A stretch of 9,154 nt of DNA from JAYXXU01 sp049301135 (GCA_049301135.1 JBAQKP010000256.1:1-9154), one strand, 5' to 3'. Shown: positions 1 through 6,807, counted from the first letter of the stretch. The notes: generated by a model not told the origin, from the sequence alone. Translations and numbers: made by a program.

Positions 1-1
1 A

Positions 2-814
2 TCAGTCATTTTTGGTGCAGGCCTGTGGTGGTATCTGGACGGCGCATATAGCCGCGAACTGGCCAACCAAAAAACCCTCGAATTTTTTACCGGCTATCTG
101 CTGGAAAAATCTCTGGCGATTGACAACGTGTTTGTCTGGCTGATGATCTTTAGTGCGTTTGCGATTCCGGTCGCCCTGCAACGCCGCGTGCTGTTGTACG
201 GGGTGTTGGGCGCGATCATCTTGCGCACGATTATGATCTTTGCAGGCGCTTGGCTGATCATGCAGTTCCACTGGATTCTGTATGTGTTCGGCGCATTCTT
301 GGTGTTTACTGGCATCAAGATGTGGTTTAGTCATGGTGAAGAAGTCGATGCCGAAAATGGCTTATTAGTTAAATTTTTGCGTAAACACCTGCGGGTTACC
401 AAGGAATTAGAGGGCGAAAAATTCATGGTGCGCCGCAACGGCTTGCTGTGGTTTACCCCGCTGGCGATTGTGCTGATCTTGGTCGAAATCTCTGACGTGG
501 TGTTTGCGGTGGATTCGATTCCGGCAATTTTTGCGGTCACCACCGACCCTTTTATCGTCCTGACCGCGAACTTACTGGCGATTTTGGGTTTGCGGGCGAT
601 GTTCTTCTTGCTAGCGGACATTGCTGGACGCTTCCACCTGTTGCCCTACGCGTTGTCGATTATCTTGGTGTTTATCGGTACTAAAATGCTGTTGCTGGAG
701 GTCTACAAGATTCCGATTGGCGTGTCGCTGGGCTTTATTGCCCTCACACTGACCATTGCGGGGATTGTGTCATGGAAAACAGCCAAACCTGAACAGCCCA
801 AAATTGACACTTAA
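2..814 (+). CDS. alx: Alx-type TerC family membrane protein (5' end cut by window)
   Basis: The reading frame is open from the window edge, so the true start lies upstream; 270 residues are visible and about 50 N-terminal residues are missing relative to E. coli Alx (about 320 aa). The frame already encodes family residues before the first internal GTG: FFTGYLLEKSLAIDNVFVW, then LQRRVLLYGVLGAI, ILVEISDVVFAVDSIPAIFA and DPFIVLTANLLAILGLRAMFFLL. These are the two acidic TerC signatures (EKSLAIDN and EISDVVFAVDS) embedded in several hydrophobic helices, so this is an inner-membrane protein. E. coli Alx is linked to manganese export or homeostasis and to alkaline pH, under a yybP-ykoY riboswitch; any such leader would lie outside this window. 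The gene converges on uppP. Identity is confident; the transported ion is known only from the family. Confidence 0.93.
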   Translation, partial: SVIFGAGLWWYLDGAYSRELANQKTLEFFTGYLLEKSLAIDNVFVWLMIFSAFAIPVALQRRVLLYGVLGAIILRTIMIFAGAWLIMQFHWILYVFGAFLVFTGIKMWFSHGEEVDAENGLLVKFLRKHLRVTKELEGEKFMVRRNGLLWFTPLAIVLILVEISDVVFAVDSIPAIFAVTTDPFIVLTANLLAILGLRAMFFLLADIAGRFHLLPYALSIILVFIGTKMLLLEVYKIPIGVSLGFIALTLTIAGIVSWKTAKPEQPKIDT

Positions 815-838
815 CTTGCCATCTGAACCCTGAGTCAC

Positions 839-865
839 TCAAGGGCAAGTCCAACTTGCCCTTGA
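839..865 (+). terminator. Hairpin between alx and uppP
   Basis: A perfect 12-bp stem (TCAAGGGCAAGT / ACTTGCCCTTGA) with a CCA loop lies 25 bases after the alx stop and between two convergent genes. The following bases on the + strand are only moderately T-rich (ttgatacttttat), so it is a weak candidate for factor-independent termination but a plausible transcript end. A smaller 6-bp hairpin (929-945) sits directly after the uppP stop on the other strand. Confidence 0.45.
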
Positions 866-946
866 ATCGCTTGATACTTTTATAAAGCATTATCGACGTG
901 TAGACATGTTCAGCAGATCTGTTACTACACTGGTCAAAAACCAGTA

Positions 947-1753
947 TTACCACAGATAATATACTGACAAAATCAACAGCCCCAAGCCAATCCGATACCA
1001 CGCAAACACCCGTAGCGAGTGATTTTCAACAAAGCGCACCAAGGCGCGCACCACCAAAAACGCCGATAAAAATGCCGCACAAAACCCAATCGCAATGTAG
1101 CCCAAATCGTTTTGGCTCAGCACATCCGCATTGCGGTACAGATCATAGGTCGCTGCGCCGAGCATGGTCGGCATCGCCAAAAAGAACGAAAACTCAGTGG
1201 CGGTTTTGCGTGATAGACCCGCCCACATGCCGCCGATAATCGTCGCACCAGAGCGCGAGGTGCCGGGAATCATCGCCACGCATTGCGCCAGACCAATCAC
1301 AATCGCCTGTTTAAAGGTCAATTGATCAAAATCATGGGTAGTAGGCTGCCGCACTTTGGCTTCCGTCCAAAAAATCACCAGCGCACCCACAATCAGCGCC
1401 ACCGCGACCACCAGCGGGTTAAACAGCGTGCCTTTAATAAAATCTACCGCTGTAATACCGATCAGCACCGCCGGAAAAAATGCCAACAGCACACTACCCG
1501 CAAAGCGCTGCGACGCCCGATCACCCGCAAAAAAACCACGCAATAAACTGATGATTTTACTGCGATACAGCCAGCACACCGCTAAAATCGCACCCAGCTG
1601 AATCACCACCTCAAACACCCGACCTTCGTCTGAATGAAAGTCGATCAAATGACCAAACAAGACCAAATGGCCGGTACTTGAGATCGGCAGAAATTCAGTT
1701 AAGCCTTCGATCAAGCCTAAAAATAACGCTTTTAGCGCCTGCACACTGTCCAT
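947..1753 (-). CDS. uppP: Undecaprenyl-diphosphate phosphatase UppP/BacA
   Basis: A 268-residue polytopic inner-membrane phosphatase that converts undecaprenyl diphosphate to the monophosphate, recycling the lipid carrier for peptidoglycan and other surface polymers; extra copies give bacitracin resistance in E. coli. The two family signatures are intact: EGLTEFLPISSTGHL (residues 16-30, with E16, E20, S26 and H29 corresponding to E17, E21, S27 and H30 of E. coli) and PGTSRSGATI (163-172, catalytic Arg at 167). Length matches the family (about 265-275). The ATG lies one base beyond the yoaE stop, and its Shine-Dalgarno GGAGAG is inside the end of yoaE (10-base spacing), so translational coupling to yoaE is likely. 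Nothing appears broken. Confidence 0.97.
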   Translation of the reverse strand: MDSVQALKALFLGLIEGLTEFLPISSTGHLVLFGHLIDFHSDEGRVFEVVIQLGAILAVCWLYRSKIISLLRGFFAGDRASQRFAGSVLLAFFPAVLIGITAVDFIKGTLFNPLVVAVALIVGALVIFWTEAKVRQPTTHDFDQLTFKQAIVIGLAQCVAMIPGTSRSGATIIGGMWAGLSRKTATEFSFFLAMPTMLGAATYDLYRNADVLSQNDLGYIAIGFCAAFLSAFLVVRALVRFVENHSLRVFAWYRIGLGLLILSVYYLW

Positions 1754-1754
1754 C

Positions 1755-3305
1755 TTAGCCTAACTCTCCAATCATCTCGGTTGGGCTCAACTCGACTTTG
1801 AGCAGCTTAATCCGTTGATCTTCTAACTCTAGTACGGTAAACGTGACGTTTTCGCGCACCACCACTTCAGCCATTTTGGGCAAGCGGCCAAGCTCATTTA
1901 AAATTAAACCGGCCACCGAAATATAGCCTTCGTCGCCCATCAAATGATCCGTACCGAGCTCCTGCTCCAACTGATACAGATCGGCACTGCCTTTGACCAG
2001 CCAAGTGTTCGGCTCTTGCTGCACCACATCTGGTGTTTCATCCTCATCAGGAAACTCACCAGCAATCGCCTCAAAAATATCCAGTGGCGTAACCAAGCCC
2101 TGCACCGAGCCAAACTCGCTGGTGACAATCGCCAAGCTACCTTTTGAGTTACGCAAGACATTGATCAGCTTTAACACCGGCATGTTTTCTGATACAAAAA
2201 TCGGCCGTTGCTGGCTGAGTAACGCCGAAATACTGATGTCATGATCCAGCGCATCAATCAAGTCTTTGGCACGCACCACACCCATCACCCGATCCAACTG
2301 ACCGCGACAAACCGGAAATAAACTGTGTGGTGTATCGAGCAACTGCTCGCGAATCCGCTCTGGTGAGTCGCTGATGTCGATCCACGAAATATCCGAACGT
2401 GGTGTCATAATGGTGCGAATCGAACGCTCACTTAAGGTCAACACCCCGCTGACCATATAGCGCTCTTCTTCATCAAATGCCAAAGCCGACTGATCCTGAG
2501 CAGACTGCTCCGACTCCGCATCCAGTTGCTTGCCACCCATCAGTTTTAAAATCGCATCCGCCGTACGCTCACGCAGTGGCAATGCCGCTTCACTTTTACT
2601 GTAATTACGAATGCGCCATTGATTCAAAATTTCAATCAGCACCGAAAATCCAATCGCCGCGTACAAGTAACCTTTTGGAATATGCAAACCAAAGCCTTCC
2701 ACAATCAGACTAAAGCCGATCATCAACAAGAAGCTTAAGCACAGCACCACCACGGTCGGATGTTCATTCACAAATTTGGTCAATGGCTTGGAGGCCAGCA
2801 GCATCACCGACACCGCAATAATCACCGCCGCCATCATCACATAAATATTATCCACCATGCCGACGGCGGTAATCACCGCATCCAGCGAGAACACTGCGTC
2901 TAACACGATAATCTGTGCCACCACTGCCCAAAAGCCAGCATAGACCATGTTTTTATTTTCGCTGTGGATCTTACCTTCGAGCTTTTCGTGTAGCTCCATG
3001 GTGGCTTTCCACACCAAAAATAGCCCACCAAAAATCAGAATCAAATCTCGACCCGAAAAATCCATACCCAGCAGGTTAAACAGTGGATCGGTCAATTTGA
3101 CCATCCATGACACCACGGTCAATAAACCAAGGCGCATGATTAAGGCCAGAGATAAACCGATGCGACGCGCTTTATCGCGCTGATGGGGTGGCAGTTTATT
3201 GGCCAAAATCGCAATAAACACCAGATTGTCGATGCCCAGCACAATCTCAAGCACCACCAACGTGGCGAGTCCGACCCAAATCGAGGGATCCATTAAAAAT
3301 TCCAT
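1755..3305 (-). CDS. yoaE: YoaE-like TerC-CBS-CorC inner-membrane protein
   Basis: 516 residues with three parts. Residues 1-230 are a TerC-type membrane domain with the acidic motifs LEIVLGIDNLVF (19-30) and LDAVFSLDAVITAVGM (135-150). About 284-415 is a pair of CBS domains (MTPRSDISWIDI, HSLFPVCRG, GSVQGLVTPLDIFEAIAGEFPD). About 430-505 is a CorC/HlyC domain. This is the architecture and length of E. coli YoaE, and the N-terminus MEFLMDPSIW matches it. The function is not firmly established; TerC members are tied to metal-ion (manganese) handling, and CBS pairs often sense nucleotides. The ATG at 3305 is preceded by AGGA at 8 bases, which favours it over the in-frame ATG four codons later (which has GGA at 7). 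The gene sits upstream of uppP in the same transcript and is divergent from dusA. Confidence 0.93.
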   Translation of the reverse strand: MEFLMDPSIWVGLATLVVLEIVLGIDNLVFIAILANKLPPHQRDKARRIGLSLALIMRLGLLTVVSWMVKLTDPLFNLLGMDFSGRDLILIFGGLFLVWKATMELHEKLEGKIHSENKNMVYAGFWAVVAQIIVLDAVFSLDAVITAVGMVDNIYVMMAAVIIAVSVMLLASKPLTKFVNEHPTVVVLCLSFLLMIGFSLIVEGFGLHIPKGYLYAAIGFSVLIEILNQWRIRNYSKSEAALPLRERTADAILKLMGGKQLDAESEQSAQDQSALAFDEEERYMVSGVLTLSERSIRTIMTPRSDISWIDISDSPERIREQLLDTPHSLFPVCRGQLDRVMGVVRAKDLIDALDHDISISALLSQQRPIFVSENMPVLKLINVLRNSKGSLAIVTSEFGSVQGLVTPLDIFEAIAGEFPDEDETPDVVQQEPNTWLVKGSADLYQLEQELGTDHLMGDEGYISVAGLILNELGRLPKMAEVVVRENVTFTVLELEDQRIKLLKVELSPTEMIGELG

Positions 3306-3590
3306 TTTTTTATTCCTGAACTATTCGAAAACTAGGTGTGCAAAGCACAAGCAACAACATGATATGACACAACCTACGCGGTCGATCTGTGTTCATGGAA
3401 CATGACCTCTCAGAAAAGATGCACGGATATTAACACAAATTAGATGACGGCTTGATGTGGCATTGCTGCGGTCATGGCATGCCAAATCCATCAGAGTATG
3501 CCAAAATACGGATGGCAGCATGTCGAGCTGTCTGTCTTGCAAGATCCCTGCCACCCCAATTGATTGGTTGACTGATAGAGGTTGCCCGTT
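3306..3590. other. Divergent intergenic region yoaE / dusA
   Basis: This 285-base gap separates two divergent genes and must hold both promoters, but I see no pair of boxes good enough to name. It contains two small inverted repeats: TGTTCATGGAACA (3390-3402) and the 10-bp palindrome TGGCATGCCA (3475-3484). A leftward reading frame across 3393-3689 overlaps the dusA start and has no family features, so I do not call it. I searched upstream of yoaE for the manganese riboswitch (yybP-ykoY) core and did not recognise it. Confidence 0.5.
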
Positions 3591-4589
3591 GTGACGATTG
3601 ATATGCAACATAAGCGAATCTCGGTCGCCCCGATGATGGATTGGACCACGCGTGACTACCGCTATTTTGCGCGGTTGTTTAATCCGCATGTGTGGCTATA
3701 CAGCGAAATGATCTCGACCGGCGCGATTTTGCATGGCGATCACACGCGGCATTTGGCGTTCGATGCGCGTGAGCAGCCGTTGGTGTTGCAGCTTGGTGGC
3801 GCAGATCCGGCAGAGCTGGCCGCTTGTAGCCGAATAGCGCAAGACTGGGGATATGCTGAGGTCAATCTCAACGTTGGTTGCCCATCAGATCGGGTGCAAC
3901 ACCACAAAATCGGTGCATGTCTGATGGCCGAACCTGAACTGGTCGCAGAGTGCGTGTATGCCATGCGCCAAGCGGTCGAGATTCCAATCACGGTCAAGCA
4001 CCGGATTGGGATTGATCATTTAGACAGCTATGAGCATATGCTGAATTTTGTCGATGTGGTGGCGCAAGCGGGTTGTCGGCACTTTGTCGCGCATGCACGG
4101 ATTGCGATTTTAAAAGGCCTAAGCCCCAAAGAAAACCGCGAAATCCCACCGCTACGCTACGCTGATGTGTATCGCTTGAAGGCCGAACGGCCAGATTTAT
4201 TGATCGAGATCAACGGCGGCATCAGTACAGTCGCCGATACGATGACGCATTTGCAGCACACTGACGGCGTGATGATTGGGCGAGCGGCATACCACGATCC
4301 GTATATTTTGGCTGACCTGATGCGCTTGTGGGGCGAGATACCACCGGATCGGTTTGCGATTTTGCAGGCGTTTTATCCGTATGTGCAGGCGCGTCTGGCG
4401 GAGGGTTTGCCGATGGGTCTGATTACGCGACATATCTTGGGCTTATTTCAGCATCTCAACGGCGCGCGCAAGTGGCGACAGTCATTAAGTGGTGGTAATG
4501 CCAAGACGTTTGCTGATCTAGAACAGGCGGCGCAAGTCATGCAGCAACGCTTGGCGGAAAATCCGGCAATTGCGCTGAGTTTGGATTAA
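3591..4589 (+). CDS. dusA: tRNA-dihydrouridine(20/20a) synthase DusA
   Basis: A cytoplasmic FMN enzyme that reduces uridines of the tRNA D-loop to dihydrouridine using NADPH. Counting from the GTG at 3591 (332 aa), I see RISVAPMMDW (9-18), NVGCPSDRV with catalytic Cys97, VKHRIGID with Lys136, HAR (168-170) followed by GLSPKENREIPPL, the FMN-phosphate region INGG (207-210), and LFQHLNGARKWRQSLS. This is the DusA subgroup rather than DusB or DusC. I choose GTG 3591 because AGAGG lies 9 bases upstream; an in-frame TTG at 3582 touches that Shine-Dalgarno, and ATG 3603 has none. Oddity: the segment after HAR reads IAILKG, where E. coli DusA has KAWLSG. The gene is followed by a tRNA gene but separated from it by a hairpin and the tRNA's own promoter. 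Confidence 0.96.
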   Translation: MTIDMQHKRISVAPMMDWTTRDYRYFARLFNPHVWLYSEMISTGAILHGDHTRHLAFDAREQPLVLQLGGADPAELAACSRIAQDWGYAEVNLNVGCPSDRVQHHKIGACLMAEPELVAECVYAMRQAVEIPITVKHRIGIDHLDSYEHMLNFVDVVAQAGCRHFVAHARIAILKGLSPKENREIPPLRYADVYRLKAERPDLLIEINGGISTVADTMTHLQHTDGVMIGRAAYHDPYILADLMRLWGEIPPDRFAILQAFYPYVQARLAEGLPMGLITRHILGLFQHLNGARKWRQSLSGGNAKTFADLEQAAQVMQQRLAENPAIALSLD

Positions 4590-4602
4590 ATCACATGGGA
4601 TC

Positions 4603-4633
4603 TGCGGTGGCTTTTATGAAAAAAGCCACCGCA
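4603..4633 (+). terminator. Strong 13-bp hairpin after dusA
   Basis: TGCGGTGGCTTTT and AAAAGCCACCGCA form a perfect 13-bp stem around the loop ATGAA, starting 13 bases after the dusA stop. The T run is in the 5' arm and no T run follows, so this is not a textbook intrinsic terminator. It may instead protect the 3' end of the dusA transcript. It lies just upstream of the tRNA promoter. Confidence 0.45.
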
Positions 4634-4637
4634 CGAC

Positions 4638-4665
4638 TAGACAATACCGACAAAATCTTTACAAT
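4638..4665 (+). promoter_or_regulatory. Sigma70-type promoter of tRNA-Pro
   Basis: TAGACA (4638-4643, 5 of 6 to TTGACA) and TACAAT (4660-4665, 5 of 6 to TATAAT) are separated by 16 bases. The -10 box ends 10 bases before the mature tRNA, so the transcript would start close to the tRNA 5' end. The placement and the match to the adjacent RNA gene support it. Confidence 0.65.
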
Positions 4666-4675
4666 GACAGGCCTT

Positions 4676-4752
4676 CGGGGCGTAGCGCAGCTTGGTAGCG
4701 CGCTTGCATGGGGTGTAAGAGGTCGAAGGTTCGAATCCTTCCGTCCCGACCA
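4676..4752 (+). tRNA. tRNA-Pro (anticodon GGG)
   Basis: A 77-base cloverleaf. The acceptor stem CGGGGCG pairs with CGTCCCG (one G-T). The D-arm contains TAGCGCAGCTTGGTAGCGC. The anticodon stem CTTGC/GTAAG closes the loop ATGGGGT with anticodon GGG. The T-arm GAAGG-TTCGAAT-CCTTC is intact, followed by discriminator A and an encoded CCA. It reads CCC and CCU proline codons and closely resembles the E. coli GGG-proline tRNA. Its 3' end is the border between conserved chromosome and the accessory region, so it is the natural candidate for an integration site, although no second copy of its 3' end occurs in the window. Confidence 0.97.
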
Positions 4753-4760
4753 TATAAATC

Positions 4761-4796
4761 AACGGGTTACAGCGCATTTCTGTAACCCGTTTTTTA
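4761..4796 (+). terminator. Intrinsic terminator of tRNA-Pro
   Basis: AACGGGTTACAG pairs perfectly with CTGTAACCCGTT (12 bp, loop CGCATTT) and runs into a T tract. It begins 8 bases after the CCA end. This is a textbook factor-independent terminator. Confidence 0.92.
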
Positions 4797-4819
4797 TTAA
4801 GCTCTAAAAAATCAATTCT

Positions 4820-4841
4820 GGTTGGCAATTGGTTGGCAATT
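4820..4841. repeat. Perfect tandem 11-bp repeat near the tRNA border
   Basis: GGTTGGCAATT occurs twice head to tail (4820-4830, 4831-4841), about 70 bases beyond the tRNA 3' end. Repeats at this position can be arm-type binding sites of a tyrosine recombinase or remnants of an attachment region; that role is inference only. Confidence 0.6.
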
Positions 4842-4996
4842 GATACTTGCTAGGGCAAAAACACCTCTGGCGATACTTTTAAAGTTCGTAGATCAATATG
4901 GCTTCTCAAAAACAGGTGTGTTTTTTTACATAAAGCACTGCTTTGAGTTTACTTCAAGGCAGCTCAAATAGTAAGCATCAAGGAAGGGACGGCAAT

Positions 4997-5161
4997 ATGT
5001 CGATCCATACTTTTGGCCCAACAAACAATGGCGGTTGACAGAAAAGCAGTGTAGTCAATTCAGATTACATCTCTAAAAAACTTGTATCCACTTCAGACGA
5101 AAAAGCCATAGTCGCATCCGGATGCGGGTACTTGCCCCGCCAAATTATCAACTTAAATTAA
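4997..5161 (+). pseudogene. Small reading frame interrupted by one in-frame TGA
   Basis: ATG 4997 follows a very strong Shine-Dalgarno (AGGAAGGGA, 7 bases spacing). Thirteen codons (MSIHTFGPTNNGG) lead to TGA at 5036-5038. The same frame then stays open for 40 more codons (QKSSVVNSDYISKKL..., ending YLPRQIINLN) to TAA at 5159. The total would be 54 residues with one stop inside. Composition on both sides of the stop looks protein-like, and the frame is embedded in otherwise non-coding DNA. I do not recognise the family. It could be a small gene killed by a point mutation, a 13-aa leader peptide, or (least likely) a recoded UGA. Confidence 0.4.
5113..5140. repeat. 14-bp perfect palindrome overlapping a GC-rich hairpin
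   Basis: CGCATCCGGATGCG (5113-5126) is a perfect palindrome. Its right end is shared with a second hairpin, GCGGG (5124-5128) / CCCGC (5136-5140) with a 7-base loop, so the two folds exclude each other. It is a GC-rich island at the edge of the most AT-rich part of the window. It also lies inside the TGA-interrupted small frame, so part of the pattern may be coding coincidence. Confidence 0.5.
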
Positions 5162-5351
5162 AAAAATATATTAACGAAAATAAAAAATTTAGATTTCAAG
5201 CACGCAAATCTCTCATCTATTGAGCAAATTTAAGGGCAAAGATAGCGTCAAAAAAAACATAGTGTCAAAATTTAAGACTAAAAAACCGTTTTTTAAAACC
5301 TAGGTAGCAAACTTAAAGTCCTACTCAGGCTATTTAAATAAGCTATTTTCT

Positions 5352-5385
5352 TTGGAAACAATAACTTAAATATTCGAAACAATAA
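5352..5385 (+). repeat. Two phased direct repeats upstream of a promoter
   Basis: TTnGAAACAATAA occurs at 5352-5364 and 5373-5385, differing only at the third base, with a 21-base period (two helical turns). The second copy ends two bases before the -35-like TTGACG, the position expected for an activator site or iteron pair. No further copy was seen in the window. Confidence 0.65.
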
Positions 5386-5387
5386 GG

Positions 5388-5416
5388 TTGACGCTCCCTA
5401 GTGTAACCAGCAAAAT
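5388..5416 (+). promoter_or_regulatory. Candidate promoter of the 442-aa gene
   Basis: TTGACG (5388-5393) and CAAAAT (5411-5416) are spaced by 17 bases, 39 bases upstream of the start codon. The -35 is good (5/6) and the -10 mediocre (4/6), which would suit a promoter needing an activator bound to the adjacent phased repeats. Confidence 0.4.
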
Positions 5417-5454
5417 GCTTGTAAATTCATGTTGAGTGATCAGGAAAATTTAAA

Positions 5455-6783
5455 ATGCGCAACCGGCATACACGTGAACAAGCTATCGCTATTTTGGAAG
5501 AACTTTCTTTTAACGCCAACTTCTGGGACAGCGAGTTTCATGGAACTGCCCTACCAACCACAGAAGAGCTATGGGATGCATTACTTAGCTTCGAAAGACT
5601 ATACCAGATTGTTGAGACAATACCAAAGCCTGCGTACCTACCAAGTGAGTCAGGTTTAAAAAAAACAGATGTCGGTGATCTCTACGAGAAAATCTTTAAA
5701 AAAAAATGGATCCCCGAAATGCACGGAAATTTACATCTGCACAGCTTTCATGGTGCTGTAGCGCAATTCAATGCCGCTATACTCAAAATGAATTACATGC
5801 ACGACACACCAGCAGTTGCCAGAAAGTTCGGTGCGAAGCTTCCTAAAAAAATTACACGTCGGTATCATCGGTACACCTTCACGCCACCCAACAGCAAAAA
5901 CACAGTGGCAATCGAGGAAACAAACACCTATCCTGAGTCTGTTGAAATTTTACACAACACTCTTTTTCAGACTTATTTCGCGTCACGTGAATTGTTGAAT
6001 ACAGAGCTGCCCGCCGACGCAGTTGAGTCCATATTCGCATACAGAAACAGACAAACCCAGCTTATCAGTCGCACGGGAAAAACCTGTAAAGAGGCTGTAT
6101 CATACTTTGATGGGCTATTAGAAAAACATCAAAAAATGATCATCGTCTCTCTTAGCTTAAACAGATGTGAGTCGGACCCAACCAAAGACTTTGATCAAGC
6201 TTGGCTGTCGAGTCAGTGGACAAAAATGATGCAAAATAGCAGAAACAGCCGACCACTCAGTTGGCTTCTCGGATTCATGGGCGCAATTCGGGCGACAGAG
6301 GCCAAAGGTCTTTACCTACAAGTTTATTTTTTATTTGATGCCGAACAAGCCGATCCAGTGGGTCTTGCCGATGCTGTAGGTAGCCACTGGCGAAATTTGA
6401 CTGGAGGGCGTTATCACCGAACACCTATCTCATCTGTTAAGCCGTCTAAGTTTGGATCCGTGGTTGAGATCTCGACTAAAGATAAAGTGCTAATCGACAT
6501 CATGCACAAGAGGGTCATCCCGTCTTTGACCAAATCAAGACTCTATGCCGTTCCAACTTTTTTACCTCCCCAAAATAAGACACAGTTGATCGACCTCGAT
6601 TATAACGCGGCAAAGATCGTGAAGACTCAGGAAAAGCCTAACGTAGACGGAGCTAGCGAGGCTACTGCAAAAACGGCCAAATCCAAAAAAGCTAAAGTGG
6701 ATGTGCCTATATTTTTTCGGGGGCAGTTATCCAGTGAGTCTGTGGTGAAGTCAAAGGCTCTTGCCAAGGATGATGATTTGTAG
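5455..6783 (+). CDS. Unrecognised 442-aa protein, possible divergent YagK/YfjJ (Gp2-like) relative without HxH
   Basis: The ATG has AGGA 9 bases upstream. The protein is soluble, with no signal peptide or membrane segment. Residues 1-220 match nothing I recognise. Residues about 225-366 follow the order of motifs in YagK/YfjJ/inovirus Gp2 proteins: a beta strand MIIVSLSLNR (228-237), a helix ending WLLGFMGAIRA (270-280), GLYLQVYFLFDAEQ (285-298) where the family has a GYHxHVxFFFD segment, AVGSHWRNLTGGRYHR (307-322), a G-rich strand KFGSVVEIS (332-340) and VIPSLTKSRLY (354-364) in place of YLxKxD. The two histidines are replaced by Leu-Tyr-Leu-Gln, so an HUH nuclease role is doubtful. The tail (about 400-415) is rich in Lys and Ala. 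It is the first gene of the accessory region and precedes a canonical Gp2-like gene. Homology is inferred by eye and could be wrong. Confidence 0.7.
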   Translation: MRNRHTREQAIAILEELSFNANFWDSEFHGTALPTTEELWDALLSFERLYQIVETIPKPAYLPSESGLKKTDVGDLYEKIFKKKWIPEMHGNLHLHSFHGAVAQFNAAILKMNYMHDTPAVARKFGAKLPKKITRRYHRYTFTPPNSKNTVAIEETNTYPESVEILHNTLFQTYFASRELLNTELPADAVESIFAYRNRQTQLISRTGKTCKEAVSYFDGLLEKHQKMIIVSLSLNRCESDPTKDFDQAWLSSQWTKMMQNSRNSRPLSWLLGFMGAIRATEAKGLYLQVYFLFDAEQADPVGLADAVGSHWRNLTGGRYHRTPISSVKPSKFGSVVEISTKDKVLIDIMHKRVIPSLTKSRLYAVPTFLPPQNKTQLIDLDYNAAKIVKTQEKPNVDGASEATAKTAKSKKAKVDVPIFFRGQLSSESVVKSKALAKDDDL

Positions 6784-6807
6784 CTTTTCCCAATCTAATT
6801 CAGGAGC

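Larger units (their letters stand above)
5141..5454. other. AT-rich leader/possible origin region, no gene seen
   Basis: About 310 bases before the 442-aa gene hold no credible coding frame on either strand. G+C over 5161-5400 is about 28% by my count, far below the flanking core genes. It contains near-identical 12-mers ATAG(C/T)GTCAAAA (5242-5253 and 5259-5270), ACTTAAA three times (5151, 5311, 5364), and the phased repeats just before the promoter. An AT-rich tract with short direct repeats beside a replication-like gene resembles a replication origin or a regulated promoter; which of these it is cannot be told from sequence alone. Confidence 0.4.

Noticed and set aside
128..814. Calling alx from the GTG at 128
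   Set aside because: The frame upstream to the window edge encodes conserved Alx residues (FFTGYLLEKSLAIDN), so the gene starts outside the window.
3306..3420. yybP-ykoY manganese riboswitch upstream of yoaE
   Set aside because: I could not find the conserved core or its helices on the minus strand; only a short inverted repeat is present.
3393..3689. 98-codon leftward open frame between yoaE and dusA
   Set aside because: It overlaps the dusA start region on the opposite strand, shows no domain or hydrophobic pattern, and looks like an antisense shadow plus intergenic sequence.
4595..4807. Reading frames running through the tRNA on both strands
   Set aside because: They are translations of tRNA and hairpin sequence.
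5035..5064. Promoter from the perfect TTGACA at 5035-5040
   Set aside because: No acceptable -10 box occurs 15-19 bases downstream.
5242..5270. CRISPR-like repeat from the paired ATAG(C/T)GTCAAAA motifs
   Set aside because: Only two 12-base copies 17 bases apart; too short and too few for a CRISPR array.
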